From positions 1 through 64,000 of the forward strand of contig CAYGUK010000002.1 of assembly GCA_964352985.1 (NCBI GenBank): a DNA stretch of 64,000 bases, given 5' to 3'. This document shows, piece by piece, positions 63,415-64,000 of this stretch. A program made the position numbers and the translations under genes. Positions within the stretch are counted from its first letter, which is position 1. Every line of letters begins with the position of its first letter. Under the pieces are notes generated by a model that saw only the letters and a list, made by a program, of their open reading frames with translations, was not told where the DNA came from and searched no databases. The DNA comes from CAYGUK01 sp964352985 (lineage in GTDB: Bacteria; Pseudomonadota; Gammaproteobacteria; JAHCLG01).

Positions 63415-64000
63415 TTATTCCTTAGTAAAATCTAATACAGGATCCAATAATTGGTTATGGTTAAAATATGATTCAATATTTTCTAACATTCGCCACATCA
63501 TATTTTGTCTCGTTTCTACCGTAGCTGATCCTATGTGAGGTAATAATGTGACATTATCTAACGAAAGTAATTCGTTTGGAACCTGCGGTTCATCCCAGTA
63601 AACATCTAAACCACAACCTGTAATAATCTTATTTTGTAGGGCATGTATTAATGCTTCTTTATTAACGGTTGAACCACGTGAAATATTGATTAAATAGCCA
63701 TCTTCACCTAACGCATTTAATATTTCTTTATTAATTATATTTTCTGTTGTTTTACCTCCAGGACAAGAGACAACTAAAAATTGGCAATCATGTGCCATAG
63801 TTAGTAAATTATTATAATAAGTGTAGGGTGTATTTGGTTTTTCATTGCGACCGAAATAAGAAATAGATAAATCAAATGCGCTTGCACGTTTTGCAATTGC
63901 TTGTCCAATACGTCCTAAACCAACTATACCAAGTTTTTTATTTGTTAACGTTTTTCCATATGGAAAATTAGGGCCGACCCATTTACCTTGTCGAATAAAT
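63415..64000 (-). CDS. D-2-hydroxyacid dehydrogenase, 5' end outside window
   Basis: A partial gene with at least 194 residues, open to the window edge. It contains the NAD(P) motif GIVGLGRIGQAIAKR, the catalytic Arg in NISRGSTV, the Glu region DVYWDEPQ and the His in LLPHIGSATVETR. These are marks of the GhrB/2-ketogluconate or glyoxylate reductase group. Phe/Tyr at the second-domain entry and the sugar-acid neighbours suggest it reduces a keto acid of the same pathway. The first about 110 residues are missing. Confidence 0.88.
   Translation of the reverse strand, partial: FIRQGKWVGPNFPYGKTLTNKKLGIVGLGRIGQAIAKRASAFDLSISYFGRNEKPNTPYTYYNNLLTMAHDCQFLVVSCPGGKTTENIINKEILNALGEDGYLINISRGSTVNKEALIHALQNKIITGCGLDVYWDEPQVPNELLSLDNVTLLPHIGSATVETRQNMMWRMLENIESYFNHNQLLDPVLDFTKE

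Noticed and set aside
1..64000. tRNA or rRNA genes
   Set aside because: No cloverleaf with a GTTCRAAYC-type arm or rRNA-like block was recognised by eye on either strand; a dedicated tRNA scan could still find one.

Overview
The window looks like part of the chromosome of an AT-rich gammaproteobacterium of the Legionellales type (Legionella/Coxiella/Berkiella-like). The evidence is two LbtU-family siderophore porins, a two-subunit pyruvate carboxylase, a minimal PutA without a DNA-binding domain, a bfd-bfr-peroxiredoxin-rnt-pyrC cluster with Pseudomonas-like order, and several large coiled-coil proteins of unknown function. Genus is an inference. No rRNA, tRNA, CRISPR array, phage or transposase gene was recognised. 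A run of ten Ns at 34906-34915 splits one gene and is almost certainly a scaffolding artefact.

Layout. 1-6.5 kb: unknown secreted and coiled-coil proteins, a hemolysin III protein, an HPPD-like VOC protein and, convergent to it, a questin-oxidase-like protein. 6.6-15.5 kb (minus): one compact aromatic operon, trpE-G-D-C-F-B-A, then a DAHP synthase and aroA, mostly with overlapping start and stop codons. It is preceded by a good sigma70 promoter, a leader peptide with tandem Trp codons and an intrinsic attenuator. 15.6-20.7 kb: hydrolase, putA, a K+ channel and a small membrane protein. 20.8-27.8 kb: oxidative stress and iron cluster (yciA, sodB, grxD, bfr, bfd, peroxiredoxin, LbtU porin, rnt, pyrC). 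28.2-32.5 kb: TerC, a second LbtU porin, a secreted protein and a hydrolase. 32.7-38.7 kb: MFS transporter, pyruvate carboxylase subunits and two small outer-membrane barrels.

38.7-47.9 kb: ybbA/tesA divergent pair, YjbQ, an FRG-domain protein, asnS, LPS genes (O-antigen ligase, heptosyltransferase), an MFS-acyltransferase fusion and a lipase-like protein. 48-53 kb: a His-rich secreted protein, cydA-cydB-cydX behind a perfect FNR-type box, a queuosine-precursor transporter and a nitrilase-family protein. 53-58 kb: LuxR-type regulator, amino-acid permease, a cyclic-nucleotide-binding/CPBP protease fusion next to a rhomboid protease, and a membrane protein with a Cys cluster. 58-60.7 kb: a gene-poor accessory stretch with a candidate small RNA, small unknown genes, a 144-bp MITE with target-site duplication and a decayed gene. 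60.7-64 kb: a sugar-acid operon (UxaA-type dehydratase, hexuronate-type MFS transporter, and a 2-hydroxyacid dehydrogenase cut by the window edge).

How it works together. Aromatic supply (DAHP synthase, EPSP synthase) is placed under tryptophan attenuation. Iron storage, iron release and siderophore-porin genes carry Fur-like boxes. The terminal oxidase carries an oxygen-sensor box. The most unusual items are the cNMP-domain/CPBP fusion beside a rhomboid, the long structured leader of the first LbtU gene, the MITE, and the HPPD-like/questin-oxidase-like pair.
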